From Aegilops tauschii subsp. strangulata (taxonomy: Eukaryota; Streptophyta; Magnoliopsida; Poales; Poaceae): a DNA stretch of 64,000 nucleotides. The stretch is taken from the NCBI RefSeq assembly GCF_002575655.3, contig NC_053037.3, forward strand, positions 140,379,207 through 140,443,206, given 5' to 3'. The position numbers were made by a program, and so were the translations under genes. Position 1 is the stretch's first letter, and each line of letters opens with the position of its first letter. This document shows positions 46,755 through 58,259 of the stretch, piece after piece. The notes beneath the pieces are model-generated. The model saw nothing but the letters and a program-made list of their open reading frames with translations, did not search any database and had not been told where the DNA came from.

Positions 46755-49100
46755 ATGGCTCAAGATAATACCAAATTGAAAGAAGCATAAAGTAAGTAGA
46801 CCTGACTCCTTTAATGATGCCTCTATCCGCTATTCTGATATATAAATTCGATGTAGATGAAATTGTATAAGCGAATTTTTTTTATTTCCTTAGACTTAGA
46901 CCGTGCAAGACAAGAATTTTTCGCTATTTACGATTTCATATTCTTGTTACTAGATGTTCTATAGGAATAAGAAGAAATCGCAACTCCTTTGCGCTACACA
47001 TAAAATTGGATTTCGAAGGTCCATTTTTTTTTCAGAATCCTCGGTGACTTTACCAATACCAACAATAATGATTTCCTTGGCACTCCGATTGCTCCTCTTA
47101 CCGATACTGAATCTTGTGAAATCAATGTTGCTTTGTTGAATCTTGTCATGAAAGATCAATTCGCCGGCCTTCCTAGTGAAGATGCCGCTACTCATCTAAA
47201 TAGCTTCGTGGATTTGTGTGATATGCAAAAGAAGAAAGATGTTGACAATGATATTGTTTAATTGAAGCTATTTCCTTTTTCGCTTAGAGATCGTGCTAAA
47301 GCTTGGTTTTCGTCTTTGCCTAAAAATAGTATTGATTCTTGGAATAAGTGCAAAGATGCTTTTATCTCTAAGTATTTTCCTCCCGCTAAGATTATCTCTC
47401 TTAGAAACAATATTATGAATTTTAAGCAACTCGATCATGAACATGTTCCACAAGCTTGGTAGAGGATGAAATTAATGATACGTAATTGCCCCACGCATGG
47501 TTTGAATTTGTGGATGATTATACAAATTTTTTATGTTGGATTGAATTATTCTTCTAGAAATCTTTTAGATTCGGCCGCGGGAGGCACTTTTATGGAAATC
47601 ACTTTAGGAGAAGCTACTAAACTCCTAGATAATATTATGGTTAATTATTCTCAATGGCACACTGAAAGATCTACTAATAAAAAAGTGCATGCGATAGAAG
47701 AAATTAATGTTTTGACTGGAAAGATGGATAAACTTATGAAATTATTTGCTAGTAAAAGTGTTTCTTCTGATCCTAATGATATGCCTTTGTCTACTTTGAT
47801 TGAGAATAATAATGAATCTTTGGCTGTGAAGTTTGTTGGTAGGAATAATTTTGGTAACAACGAGTATAGAGGAAACTTTAATCCTAGGCCTTATCCTAGC
47901 AATTCCTCTAATAATTATGGTAATTCCTACAACAATTCTTATGGAAATTTTAATAAGATGCCCTCTGAATTTGAGACTAGTGTTAAAGAATTTATGAATT
48001 CGCAAAAGAATTTCAATGCTTTGCTTGAAGAGAAATTGCTTAAAGTTGATGAATTGGCTAGGAACGTTGATAGAATTTCTCTTGATGTTGTTTCTTTGAA
48101 ACTGAGATCTATTCCTCCTAAGCATGATATCAATGAGTCTCTCAAAGCCATGAGAATTTCCATTGATGAGTGCAAAGAAAGAACCACTAGGATGCGTGCT
48201 AAGAAAGATTGCTTTATGAAAGCGTGTTCTTCAAATTTCTATGAAAATAAAGATGAAGATCTAAAAGTTATTGATGTGTCCCCTATTAAATCTTTGTTTT
48301 GGAATATGAATCTTGATAATGATGGGACTGAATATGATCCACCTTCACCTAGAAGGCGTTCCAAAAATTCGGAGTTTTTAGATCTTGATGCTAAAATTGA
48401 TAAAAGTGGGATTGAAGAGATCAAAACTCTAGATGCTAATAAACCCACTATTTTAGATTTCAAGGAATTTAATTTTGATAATTGCTCTTTGATAGATTGT
48501 ATTTCCTTGTTGCAATCCGTGCTAAATTTTCCTCATGCTTATAGTCAAAATAAAGCCTTTACCAAACATATCGTTGATGCTTTGATGCAATCTTATGAAG
48601 AAAAGCTTGAGTTGGAAGTCTCTATCCCTAGAAAACTTTATGATGAGTGGGAACCTACTATTAAAATTAAGATTAAAGATCATGAATGCTATGCTTTGTG
48701 TGATTTGGGTGCTAGTGTTTCCACAATTCCAAAAACTTTGTGTGATTTGCTAGGTTTTCGTGATTTTGATGATTGCTCTTTAAACTTGCACCCTGCGGAT
48801 TCCACTATTAAGAAACCTATGGGAAGAATTAATGATGTTCTTATTGTTGCAAATAGGAACTATGTGCCCGTAGATTTTATTGTTCTTGATATAGATTGCA
48901 ATCCTTCATGTCCTATTATTCTTGGTAGACCTTTCCTTAGAACGATTGATGCAATTATTGATATGAAGGAAGGGAATATTAGATTCCAATTTCCATTAAA
49001 GAAAGGCATGGACCACTTCACTAGGAATAAAATAAAACTGCCATATGAATCTATTATGAGAGCCACTTATGGATTGCCTACCAAAGATGGCAATACCTAG
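46755..49100 (+). pseudogene. Gag-protease polyprotein of the second Gypsy element, broken
   Basis: The ATG at 46755 starts MAQDNTKLKEA and meets a stop at 46788. The readable gag begins at about 47160 (FAGLPSEDAATHLNSFVDLC). A stop precedes KLFPFSLRDRAKAWFSSLPK (47262), and another TAG (47460-47462) follows HVPQAW; after it the same register continues without a break to 49100. The gag core is the Retrotrans_gag type. An Asn/Tyr/Ser-rich linker (about 47870-47960) follows. The protease has DLGASVSTIP (about 48710) and ILGRPFLRTIDA (about 48930) and the frame ends GLPTKDGNT. The protein lacks a zinc knuckle in the part I can read. It would form particles but cannot supply reverse transcription. 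Confidence 0.88.
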
Positions 49101-50632
49101 ATCTATCCTTGCTTTTATGCCTAGCTAGGGGCGTTAAACGATAGCGCTTGTTGGGAGGCAATCCAATTTTATTTTTTATTTTTGCTTTTTTGCTTCAGTT
49201 TAGGAATAATTTTTTGTTCTAGCCTCTGGTTAGATGTGTTTTTATGTTTTAGTTAGTGTTTGTGCCAAGTTTAACCTATAGGATCTTCTTGGATGATAGT
49301 TATTTGATCTTGCAGAAATTCCAGAAACTTTCTGTTCACGAGAATAATTGTTAAAAATCACCAGAACGTGATAAAATATTGATTCCAATTGCTGCTGATC
49401 AATAAACAAATTTTCTAGGTCTTACTATTTTGGCTGATTTTTTGGAGTTCCAGAAGTTTGCGTTAGTTACAGATTACTACAGACTGTTCTGTTTTTGACA
49501 GATTCTGTTTTTCGTGTGTTGTTTGCTTATTTTGATGAATCTATGGCTAGTAAAATAGTTTATAAACCATATAGAAGTTGGAATACAGTATGTTTAACAC
49601 CAATATAAATAAATAATGAGTTCATCACAGTACCTTGAAGTGGTGTTTTGTTTTCTTTTGCTAACGGAGCTCACGAGATTTTCTGCTGAGTTTTGTGTTG
49701 TGAAGTTTTCAAGTTTTGGGTGAGAGATTTGATGGATTATGGAACAAGGAGTGGCAAGAGCCTAAGCTTGGGGATGCCCATGGCACCCCCAAGATAATCT
49801 AAGGACACCAACAAGCCAAAGCTTCGGGATGCCCCGGAAGGCATCCCCTCTTTCGTCTACTTACATCGGTAACTTTACTTGGAGCTATATTTTTATTCAC
49901 CACATGATATGTGTTTTGCTTGGAGCATCTTGTATGATTTGAGTCTTTGCTTTTAGTTTACCACAATCATCCTTGCTGTACACACCTTTTGAGAGACACA
50001 CACATGATTCGAAAATTATTAGAATACTTTATGTGCTTCACTTATATATTTTGAGTTATATAGTTTTTGCTCTAGTACTTCACTTATATCTTTTAGAGCA
50101 CGGTGGTGGATTTGTTTTATAGAAACTATTGATCTCTCATGCTTCACTTAGATTATTTTGATAGTCTTAAATAGCATGGTAATTTGCTTAAATAATCCTA
50201 ATATGCTAGGTATTCAAGATTAGTAAAAACTTTCTTATGAGTGTGTTGAATACCAAGAGAAGTTTGATGCTTGATGATTGTTTTGGGACATGGAGGTAGT
50301 GATATTAAAGTTGTGCTAGCTGAGTAGTTGTGAATTTGAGAAATACTTGTGTTGAAATTTGCAAGTCCCGTAGCATGCACGTATGGTAAGCGTTATGTAA
50401 CAAATTTGAAACATGAGGTGTTCTTTGATTGTCCTCCTTATCAGTGGCGGCCGGGGACGAGCGATGGTCTTTTCCTACCAATCTATCCCCCTAGGAACAT
50501 GCGCGTAGTGCTTGGTTTTTGATGACTTGTAGATTTTTGCAATAAGTATGTGAGTTCTTTATGACTAATGTTGAGTCCATGGATTATACGCGCTCTCACC
50601 TTTCCATCATTGCTAGCCTCTTCGGTACCGTG
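49101..50632 (+). other. Non-coding internal region of the second Gypsy element
   Basis: A leader-like stretch CTAGCTAGGGGCGTTAAACG comes right after the protease stop, then 1.5 kb of AT-rich sequence with no gene. In an autonomous relative the pol region would be here. An internal AAGCTTGGGGATGCC stretch (about 49766) resembles the polypurine tract. Confidence 0.65.
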
Positions 50633-53600
50633 CACTACAACAGGGACCCCCCTTCAACAACACATCAACGCGTTGTCGTACGTCCATATATGCGTTGCTA
50701 AGGCCTACACCAACGGATTATCATGCGTTGTCGTTGGTGGCGTCGCTAGGGTCTACTACAACATATATACATGCGTTGGTAAACGCCATGTAGAAGCGTT
50801 GTAAGGTAGCAACATCTAGAATTAGAGTCTAACAACACTTCATATGCGTTGGTGGCTACCACATCATTACAACAACTAGAGGCTTTGGTGCATATCATGA
50901 ATACTTGATGTCTTGATGATATTTTATACATTGCCATCCACAATTATTAGTTCAATATATATAGTGTATAGGAGGCACAGTACAATAAGCGGAAAGATCT
51001 CATATATTAAATCAACTATGTTGCATTACACTGAACACGATCCAAACATTACAAGATGTGAAGCTATCTACTAGTAGCAAACTTCTCGACCTTCGAATCA
51101 ACTATAATGTTTGAAACATCGTACTGAAAATGACACTCTAATTATCCCCATTATCTGCCTTGCAATCAACATCTGAGCCATGCATCAACCATTTATCTCG
51201 GCAATCTACAAAAACAAATAATGAGATGAGTAACTTACGGTATAGAAAATCAGGTTAATAGAGAACAAAAATGTAGAGGAGCAACATACAAATGTTGAAG
51301 GCCATCACATTAGTAACATTCTAAGCAATCTACATCTCACACACTTCCGATCCTTGTTTTCTTATGAAGAAACCTGCTAGATGTCAATTGAGTTCTAGTA
51401 AATCTTGAAGCAAACATACAGTATGTAAGATATGAGGTACTTCCTTTGAAAAAAAATGTGCTGACATACCACACAACCTTCGTTTTCACACAGAGATCAG
51501 CAGTTCTCCTAAACAAATAGATGCAATGTTTCAACAATTTAAAAATACTTTATGTTCTAAGAAACAATATAAGCATCAAGTTAAAAAGGAACAATATAGG
51601 CATCAAATTAAAAAGGAACAATATAAGCATCAAGTACAATATACTATGTACAGTCATACAAATGCATGTCATGTGTCTGGTGCAATTCTATCATGAATAA
51701 TGTACTGGTTATCATTTGTGAATTATGTGAAGGTCACATCTTAAGTGGATTTTGAGTTAACTTCTTCTGAGCGCTCCTTCCTCATTATATTTGCTCCCTT
51801 GATCTCTTCCTTCCTACTCAATGGTTACATTTTTAGTACAACAATAGCAAGGCAAATTTTAGTACAGCAATGCAAAAATTTAGTAACAAGATAATTTAGT
51901 AAAACAAGGTAAATTTTAGAACAAAAGTAATAGAGTAAACTTTAGAACAGGAAGTCTAACTATCTTGAAAAAATAGGATACTAGTCTCTCCAACCTACAG
52001 GACCCTTAGCACTCCGTATTAAATTGCACATATCAGTTTAGTACAATATTTATATCAGCATAAAATCTATAAGGAGTTTCATAAGATATCAAGCATAGCA
52101 TTGCATCAAAATAGCATAAGTAGTAATGTAGATTGGGAATTTACTTCTGACTCGAGCACTGAAGTTCTTACTAAAACAAGTCAAGAAACAACAAAACATG
52201 TTGAAGTCATAGTATTACCATAGCTCCAACATCTAGTAACTTCACCATCTTAATCCTAGGGGAACGAAGAACTTTACAATGTAAGAACGAAACCAATACC
52301 ATAGTTTTCTCTCGCGGAGTTGGCACTGATCGAGGGCGGCTTGGGCAGGTCGGCAGCTCCACAACATGTGGGCATGACGAGAAAAGCTGCAATGACTTGT
52401 GGTCGCTAGTTAATTTTGCAGTCCTGCCTCCACACCATTCTTCAAGCACTACAATGAAAAGTCAAACAAAAACTTCATGCTGAACTCAGCAGGCAGATCA
52501 ATAGTTGAAACTGAGTCTATGATTAGTAAAATAAGGGAGACATGTTTTGGTAACTCACAACCATCGTGTAGCCTTGATGTTCATCGACACAATAGATCGA
52601 ACTACTACCACTACACACACACACACATGTTGGCTGAAAATAGTCTGTTTTAGAACCTGCAAGGGAAAATGAAATTAAGGATTATATATACAGTCAAGAG
52701 GGATATTAGGACGGGCATCAGAGACTTATTCCTAAGGTATTACACAATGTGTGACAGGGATATTGTTAAGGATTCATCCACGCACATAGCAGCAAGAAAG
52801 AACTACTGAGAAAAAAAGGATGCATGCATTCTTCCGGAATTACCACATATGGACAAGGGGTGAATCACTCAACAATACATCACAATAGATTATCCCAACT
52901 GGAAACGACTGGCTGGCATGTACAGAATTGCATAGCACATTATTGAGATACAAGCACGAAACTGAAATACCTAGAAAATCGTGCACTGAATTTGTTTAGC
53001 CTCAGGCAAGGTCACTGACCGTAGTGGGGTGTTATCCACCACAACGGCTAACACTAGGTAGCGTAGATCACAATCATGACTTTGGTAAAGAATTGACTAT
53101 GGCACGAAGGTCATGTCGCCACAAAGCACCAGAGAGGGCACGAGTAGAGGAGCGAAGTGCCTTACTAAAACGTCGATGTCGAAGGGAAGGTAGCCGAGGC
53201 GGAGCAGCACTATCGAGCCTGGGCCGGCAGCGACGGATACGGAGATGCAGGGTAGAGGGCCAACGCAGGAGTCGCACCAGCGACCCATGGCGGCTAGGGT
53301 TCCTGCAGCGGCATGTGCAGGACCACGGAGGTCGTCGCAGTGGCGGAGGATCGTAGGAGAGGACTGAGGGGCAGCCGGGATGGTGAGAATAATCGCGGGA
53401 GAGCGCCAGAGCATGCCCAAATCGGTGGTGCCACGCGGCGTCATGGTCATGGAGCTCGGGTGAGAGGGGAATCAGGGGAGGGGACGACAGAGATTGCGCA
53501 TAGGAGAAACTGGGTGGAGGTGCGCCTACGGGGAGGTTGGATTTTTTTTCCAGGGAGAGGAAGTTAGTGCTAAGTAGGGGAGGTGGGATAAGTACGGGAG

Positions 53601-53680
53601 GTGGGAGGTTGAAAATAACAACACATATTTTCATATCGTTGGTAAACATGCGTTGGTATAGGCAGGTTTTTGTTGTAGTG
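50633..53680. mobile_element. CACTA-like DNA transposon, non-autonomous, about 3 kb
   Basis: The left end is CACTACAACAGGGACC and the right end, as its complement, CACTACAACAAAAACC: 10 perfect terminal bases, then partial match. Subterminal repeats with a (A/C)TGCGTTG core recur at least six times in the first 250 bp and again at 53648, as expected for CACTA transposase binding sites. The usual 3-bp duplication is not clear: GTG precedes the left end and could equal the last GTG of the right end. No transposase motif is seen; a GC-rich minus-strand frame (53074-53600) has no recognised domain. Confidence 0.6.
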
Positions 53681-54958
53681 TATTGCCCTTTCTCACATTG
53701 AGAGTTGGTGCAAACTTCGCCGGTGCATCCAAACCTCGTGATATGATACGCTCTTTCACACATAAATCTCCTTATATCTTCCTCAAAACAACCACCATAC
53801 CTACCTATTATGGCATTTCCATAGCCATTCCGAGATATATTGCCATGCAACTTTCCACCATCCCGTTTATCATGACACGTTCATCATTGTCATATTGCTT
53901 TGCATGATCATGTAGTTGACATAGTATTTGTGGCAAAGCCACCGTTCATAATTCTTTCATACATGTCACTCTTGGTTCATTGCATATCCCGGTACACCGT
54001 CGGAGGCATTCATATAGAGTCATACTTTGTTCTAGTATCGAGTTGTAATCATTGAGTTGTAAATAAATAGAAGTGTGATGATCATCATTTTCTAGAGCAT
54101 TGTCCCAAGTGAGGAATAAAAAAAAGAGAGAGAAAGGCCATAAAAAAAGAGAAGGCCCAAAAAAAATGAGAGAAAAAGAGAGAAGGGACAATGTTACTAT
54201 CCTTTTACCACACTTGTGCTTCAAAGTAGCACCATAATCTTCATGATAGAGAGTCTCTTGTTTTGTCACTTTCATATACTAGTGGGAATTTTTCATTATA
54301 GAACTTGGCTTGTATATTCCAACAATGGGCCTCCTCAAGTGCCCTAGGTCTTCGTGAGCAAGCAAGTTGGATGCACACCTAATTAGTTTCTTTTGTTGAG
54401 CTTTCATATATTTATAGCTCTAGTGCATCCGTTGCATGGCAATCCCTACTCCTTGCATTAACATCAATCGATGGGCATCTCCATAGCTCATTGATTAGCC
54501 TCGTTGATGTGAGACTTTCTCCTTTTTTGTCTTCTCCACATAACCCCCATCATCATATTCTATTCCACCTATAGTGCTAAATCCATGACTCACGCTCATG
54601 TATTGCGTGAAGGTTGAAAAAGTTTGAGATTACTAAAGTATAAAATAATTGCTTGGCTTGTCATCGGGGTTGTGCATGATGAGAGCATTCTTGTGTGACG
54701 AAAATGGAGCATGACTAAACTATATGATTTTGTAGGGATGAACTTTCTTTGGCCATGTTATTTGAGAGGACATAGTTGCTTAGTTAGTATGCTTGAAGTA
54801 TTATTATTTTTATGTCAATATTGAAATTTTATCTTGAATCTTTCGGATCTGAATATTCATACCACAATTAAGAAGAATTACATTGAAATTATGCCAAGTA
54901 GCATTCCACATCAAAAATTCTTTTTTATCATTTACCTACCCGAGGACGAGCAGGAATT
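53681..54958 (+). other. 3' non-coding internal region of the second Gypsy element
   Basis: The Gypsy sequence continues after the CACTA-like insertion to the polypurine tract. No gene; it includes a purine-rich AAAGAGAG block at 54118-54190. Confidence 0.6.
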
Positions 54959-54973
54959 AAGCTTGGGGATGCT
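54959..54973 (+). other. Polypurine tract of the second Gypsy element
   Basis: AAGCTTGGGGATGCT lies immediately before the 3' LTR. The same core is used by the Gypsy remnant at 577-591. Confidence 0.85.
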
Positions 54974-56554
54974 TGATACGTCTCCAACGTATCTATAATT
55001 TTTGATTGCTCCATGCTATATTATCTTCTGTTTTGGACATTATTGGGCTTTATTATTCACTTTTATATTATTTTTGGGACTAACCTATTAACCGGAGGCC
55101 CAACGCAGAATTGCTGTTTTTTGCCTATTTCAGAGTTTCGCAGAAAAAGAATATCAAACGGAGTCCAAATGGAATGAAACCTTCGGGAACGTGATTTTCG
55201 GAACGAACATGATCCAGAGGACTTGGACCCTACGTCAAGAAATCAAACAGGAAGCCATGAGGTAGGGGGGCGCCTACCCCCCCAGGCGCGCCCTCCACCC
55301 TCGTGGGCCCACGTTGCTCCACCGACGTACTCCTTCCTCCTATATATACCTACGTACCCCCAAACGATCAGATACAGAGCAAAAAACCTAATTCCACCGC
55401 CGCAACCTTCTGTACTCGTGAGATCCCATCTTGGGGCCTGTTCCGGAGCTCCGCCGGAGGGGGCATCGATCACGGAGGGCTTCTACATCAACACCATAGC
55501 CTCTCCGATGATGTGTGAGTAGTTTACCTCAGACCTTCGGGTCCATAGTTATTAGCTAGATGGCTTCCTCTCTCTTTTTGGATCTCAATACAATGTTCTC
55601 CCCCTCTCTTGTGGAGATCTATTCGATGTAATCTTCTTTTGCGGTGTGTTTGTTGAGACCGATGAATTGTGGGTTTATGATCAAGTTTATCTATGAACAA
55701 TATTTGAATCTTCTGAATTCTTTTATGTATGATTGGTTATCTTTGCAAGTCTCTTCGAATTATCAGTTTGGTTTGGCCTACTAGATTGATCTTTCTTGCA
55801 ATGGGAGAAGTGCTTAGCTTTGGATTCAATCTTGTGGTGTCCTTTCCCAGTGACAGTAGGGGCAGCAAGGCACGTATTGTATTGTTGCCATCGAGGATAA
55901 CAAGATGGGGTTTTTATCATATTGCATGAATTTATCCCTCTACATCATGTCATCTTGCTTAAAGCGTTACTCTGTTCTTATGAACTTAATACTCTAGATG
56001 CATGCTGGATAGCGGTCGATGTGTGGAGTAATAGTAGTAGATGTAGGCAGGAGTCGGTCTACTTTTTTCGGACGTGATGCCTATATACATGATCATACCT
56101 AGATATTCTCATAACTATGCTCAATTCTGTCAATTGCTCAACAGTAATTTGTTCACCCACCGTAAAATACTTATGCTCTCGAGAGAAGCCACTAGTGAAA
56201 CCTATGGCCCTCGGGTCTATTTTCCATCATATTAATCTTCTAACACTAAGCTATTTCCGTTGCTTTTTATTTTGCTTTTACTTTACTTTGCATCTTTATC
56301 ATAAAAATACCAAAAATATTATCTTATCATATCTATCAGATCTCACTCTCGTAAGTGACCGTGTAGGGATTGACAACCCCTTATCGCGTTGGTCGCGAGG
56401 ATTTATTTGTTTGTGTAGGTGCGAGGGACTCGCGCATAGCCTCCTACTGGATTGATACCTTGGTTCTCAAAAACTGAGGGAAATACTTACGCTACTTTGT
56501 TGCATCACCCTTTCCTCTTCAAGGAAAAACCAACGCAGTGCTCAAGAGGTAGCA
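54974..56554 (+). repeat. 3' LTR of the second Gypsy element (1581 bp)
   Basis: TGATACGTCTCCAACG...CTCAAGAGGTAGCA. It is complete, unlike the 5' copy, and therefore shows what the 5' LTR lost. Scattered substitutions separate the two copies. Confidence 0.92.
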
Positions 56555-56682
56555 CTAACAAAGTGTGCAAGCTCTAGCGATCCAACTATGGACTAGTGCA
56601 AGCATCTCGGAGTTGGAATATACACTTTGATAAGGTGATCAAAGCATATGGTTTTATACAGACTTATGGAATACCTTGTGTG
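56555..56682 (+). pseudogene. Reverse transcriptase scrap of the Angela-like element fused to its 3' LTR
   Basis: The reverse transcriptase sequence runs to about 56668 (TTTATACAGACTTATGG) and passes directly into GGAATACCTTGTGTG, which in the 5' LTR is at about 29975-29989. Only two or three bases are shared at the joint. This is the scar of the large internal deletion. Confidence 0.8.
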
Positions 56683-58259
56683 TGATACGTCTCCAACATA
56701 TCTATAATTTTTTGATTGTTCCATGCTGTTACATTATCAATCTTGGATGTTTCATAATCATTTTATATCATTTTTTGGTACTAACCTATTGACATAGTGC
56801 CAAGTGCCAGTTGCTGTTTTCTGCATGTTTTTTTACATCGTAGGAAATCAATATCAGACGAAGTCCAAATGCAACGAAACTTCACGGAGATTTTTAATGG
56901 ACCAGAAGACACGTAATGGGCCCTGGCTGCACCAGGTGGGTGCTTCGAGGAGAGCACAACCCACCAGGGTGCGCCAGGAGGCCCAGGTGCGCCCTGGTGG
57001 GTTGTGCCCACCTCAGGTGCCCCCCGGACCGCCTCTTTTCTCTATAAATACCCCAATATTCCAGAAACCCTAGGGGAGTCGACGAAATATTGATCCAGCC
57101 GCCGCAGAGTCCAGAACCACCAGATCCAATCTAGACACCATCTCGGATGGGGTTCACCACCTCCATTGGTGCCTCTCCGATGATGCGTGAGTAGTTCTTT
57201 GTAGACCTTCGGGTCCGTTGTTAGTATCTAGATGGCTTCCTCTCTCTCTTGCTGAATTCTCAATACAATGGTCTCTTGGAGATCCATATGATGTAACTCT
57301 TTTTGCGGTGTGTTTGTTGGGATCTGATGAACTTTGAGTTTATGATCAGTTATATCTTTTTATATCCATGAAAGTATTTGAGTTTATTTGATCTCTTTTA
57401 TGCATGATTGCTTATAGCCTCGTATTTCTTATCCGATATTTGGGTTTTGTTTGGCCAACTTGATCTATTTATCTTGCAATGGGAAGAGGTGCTTTGTAGT
57501 GGGTTCGATCTTACGGTGCTTGATCCCAGTGACAGAAGGGGAACCGACACGTATGTATCGTTGCTACTAAGGATAAAATGATGGGGTCTATCTCTACATA
57601 GATATATCTTGTCAACATCATGTCATCGTTCTTATTGCATTAGTCAGTTTTTCCATGAACTTAATACACTAGATGCATGCTGGATAGCGGTCGATGTGTG
57701 GAGTAATAGTAGTAGATGCACGCAGGAGTCGGTCTACTAATCTTGGACGTGATGCCTATGTAATGATCATTGCCTGGATATCGTCATGATTATTTGAAGT
57801 TCTATCAATTGCCCAGCAGTAATTTGTTCACCCACGTTTGCTATTTTTCTCGAGAGAAGCCACTAGTGAAACCTACGGCCCCCGGGTCTCCGTCTCATAT
57901 ATTTGCCTTTGCGATCTAATTTTCCTTTGCATTTATTTTCAGATCTATTAAACCAAAAATGCAAAAATACCTTGCTGCAATGTATTTTATTTGGCGTTCG
58001 ATCTATCAATCTATTACAACTTTCTCCCGTCCTCGTGCCAATTTCTGGCACCATTACCCAAAAGGGATTGACAACCCCTTTAACACGTCGGGTTGCGAGT
58101 GGTTGTTATTTGTGTGCAGGTGCTGTTTACGTTGTGTTGCTTGGTTCTCCTACTGGTTCGATAACCTTGGTTTCATCACTGAGGGAAATACCTACCGCCG
58201 CTGTGCTGCATCATCCCTTCCTCTTTGGGGAAATATCAACATAGCTTCAAGCGACATCA
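56683..58259 (+). repeat. Solo Gypsy LTR (1577 bp)
   Basis: It starts TGATACGTCTCCAACATATC, ends GCTTCAAGCGACATCA, and is flanked by a perfect GTGTG duplication (56678-56682, 58260-58264). There is no internal region, so it is the product of recombination between the two LTRs of an inserted element. It is of the same family as the LTR at 1-576. It has 16-bp perfect inverted arms (56954-56969 and 56992-57007) 36 bp before TATAAATA (57043-57050). Confidence 0.93.

Larger units (their letters stand above)
45029..56554 (+). mobile_element. Second Gypsy-type retrotransposon, pol-less, with a CACTA-like insertion
   Basis: The LTRs at 45029-46553 and 54974-56554 are flanked by a perfect CTAAC duplication (45024-45028, 56555-56559). 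It has gag-protease only; no reverse transcriptase or integrase was found between 49100 and the polypurine tract. The last 58 bp of the 5' LTR and the start of the primer site are deleted. A 3-kb CACTA-like transposon sits in the 3' non-coding region. Without it the element is about 8.5 kb. It belongs to the large Triticeae group with LTRs starting TGATACGTCTCCAACGTATC (Fatima/WHAM-like); the exact family was not verified. Confidence 0.92.

Noticed and set aside
53074..53850. 258-codon minus-strand frame, Arg/Pro/Ser-rich
   Set aside because: It crosses the right end of the CACTA-like element into Gypsy sequence, so it cannot be one real protein; several overlapping frames are open because of GC content.
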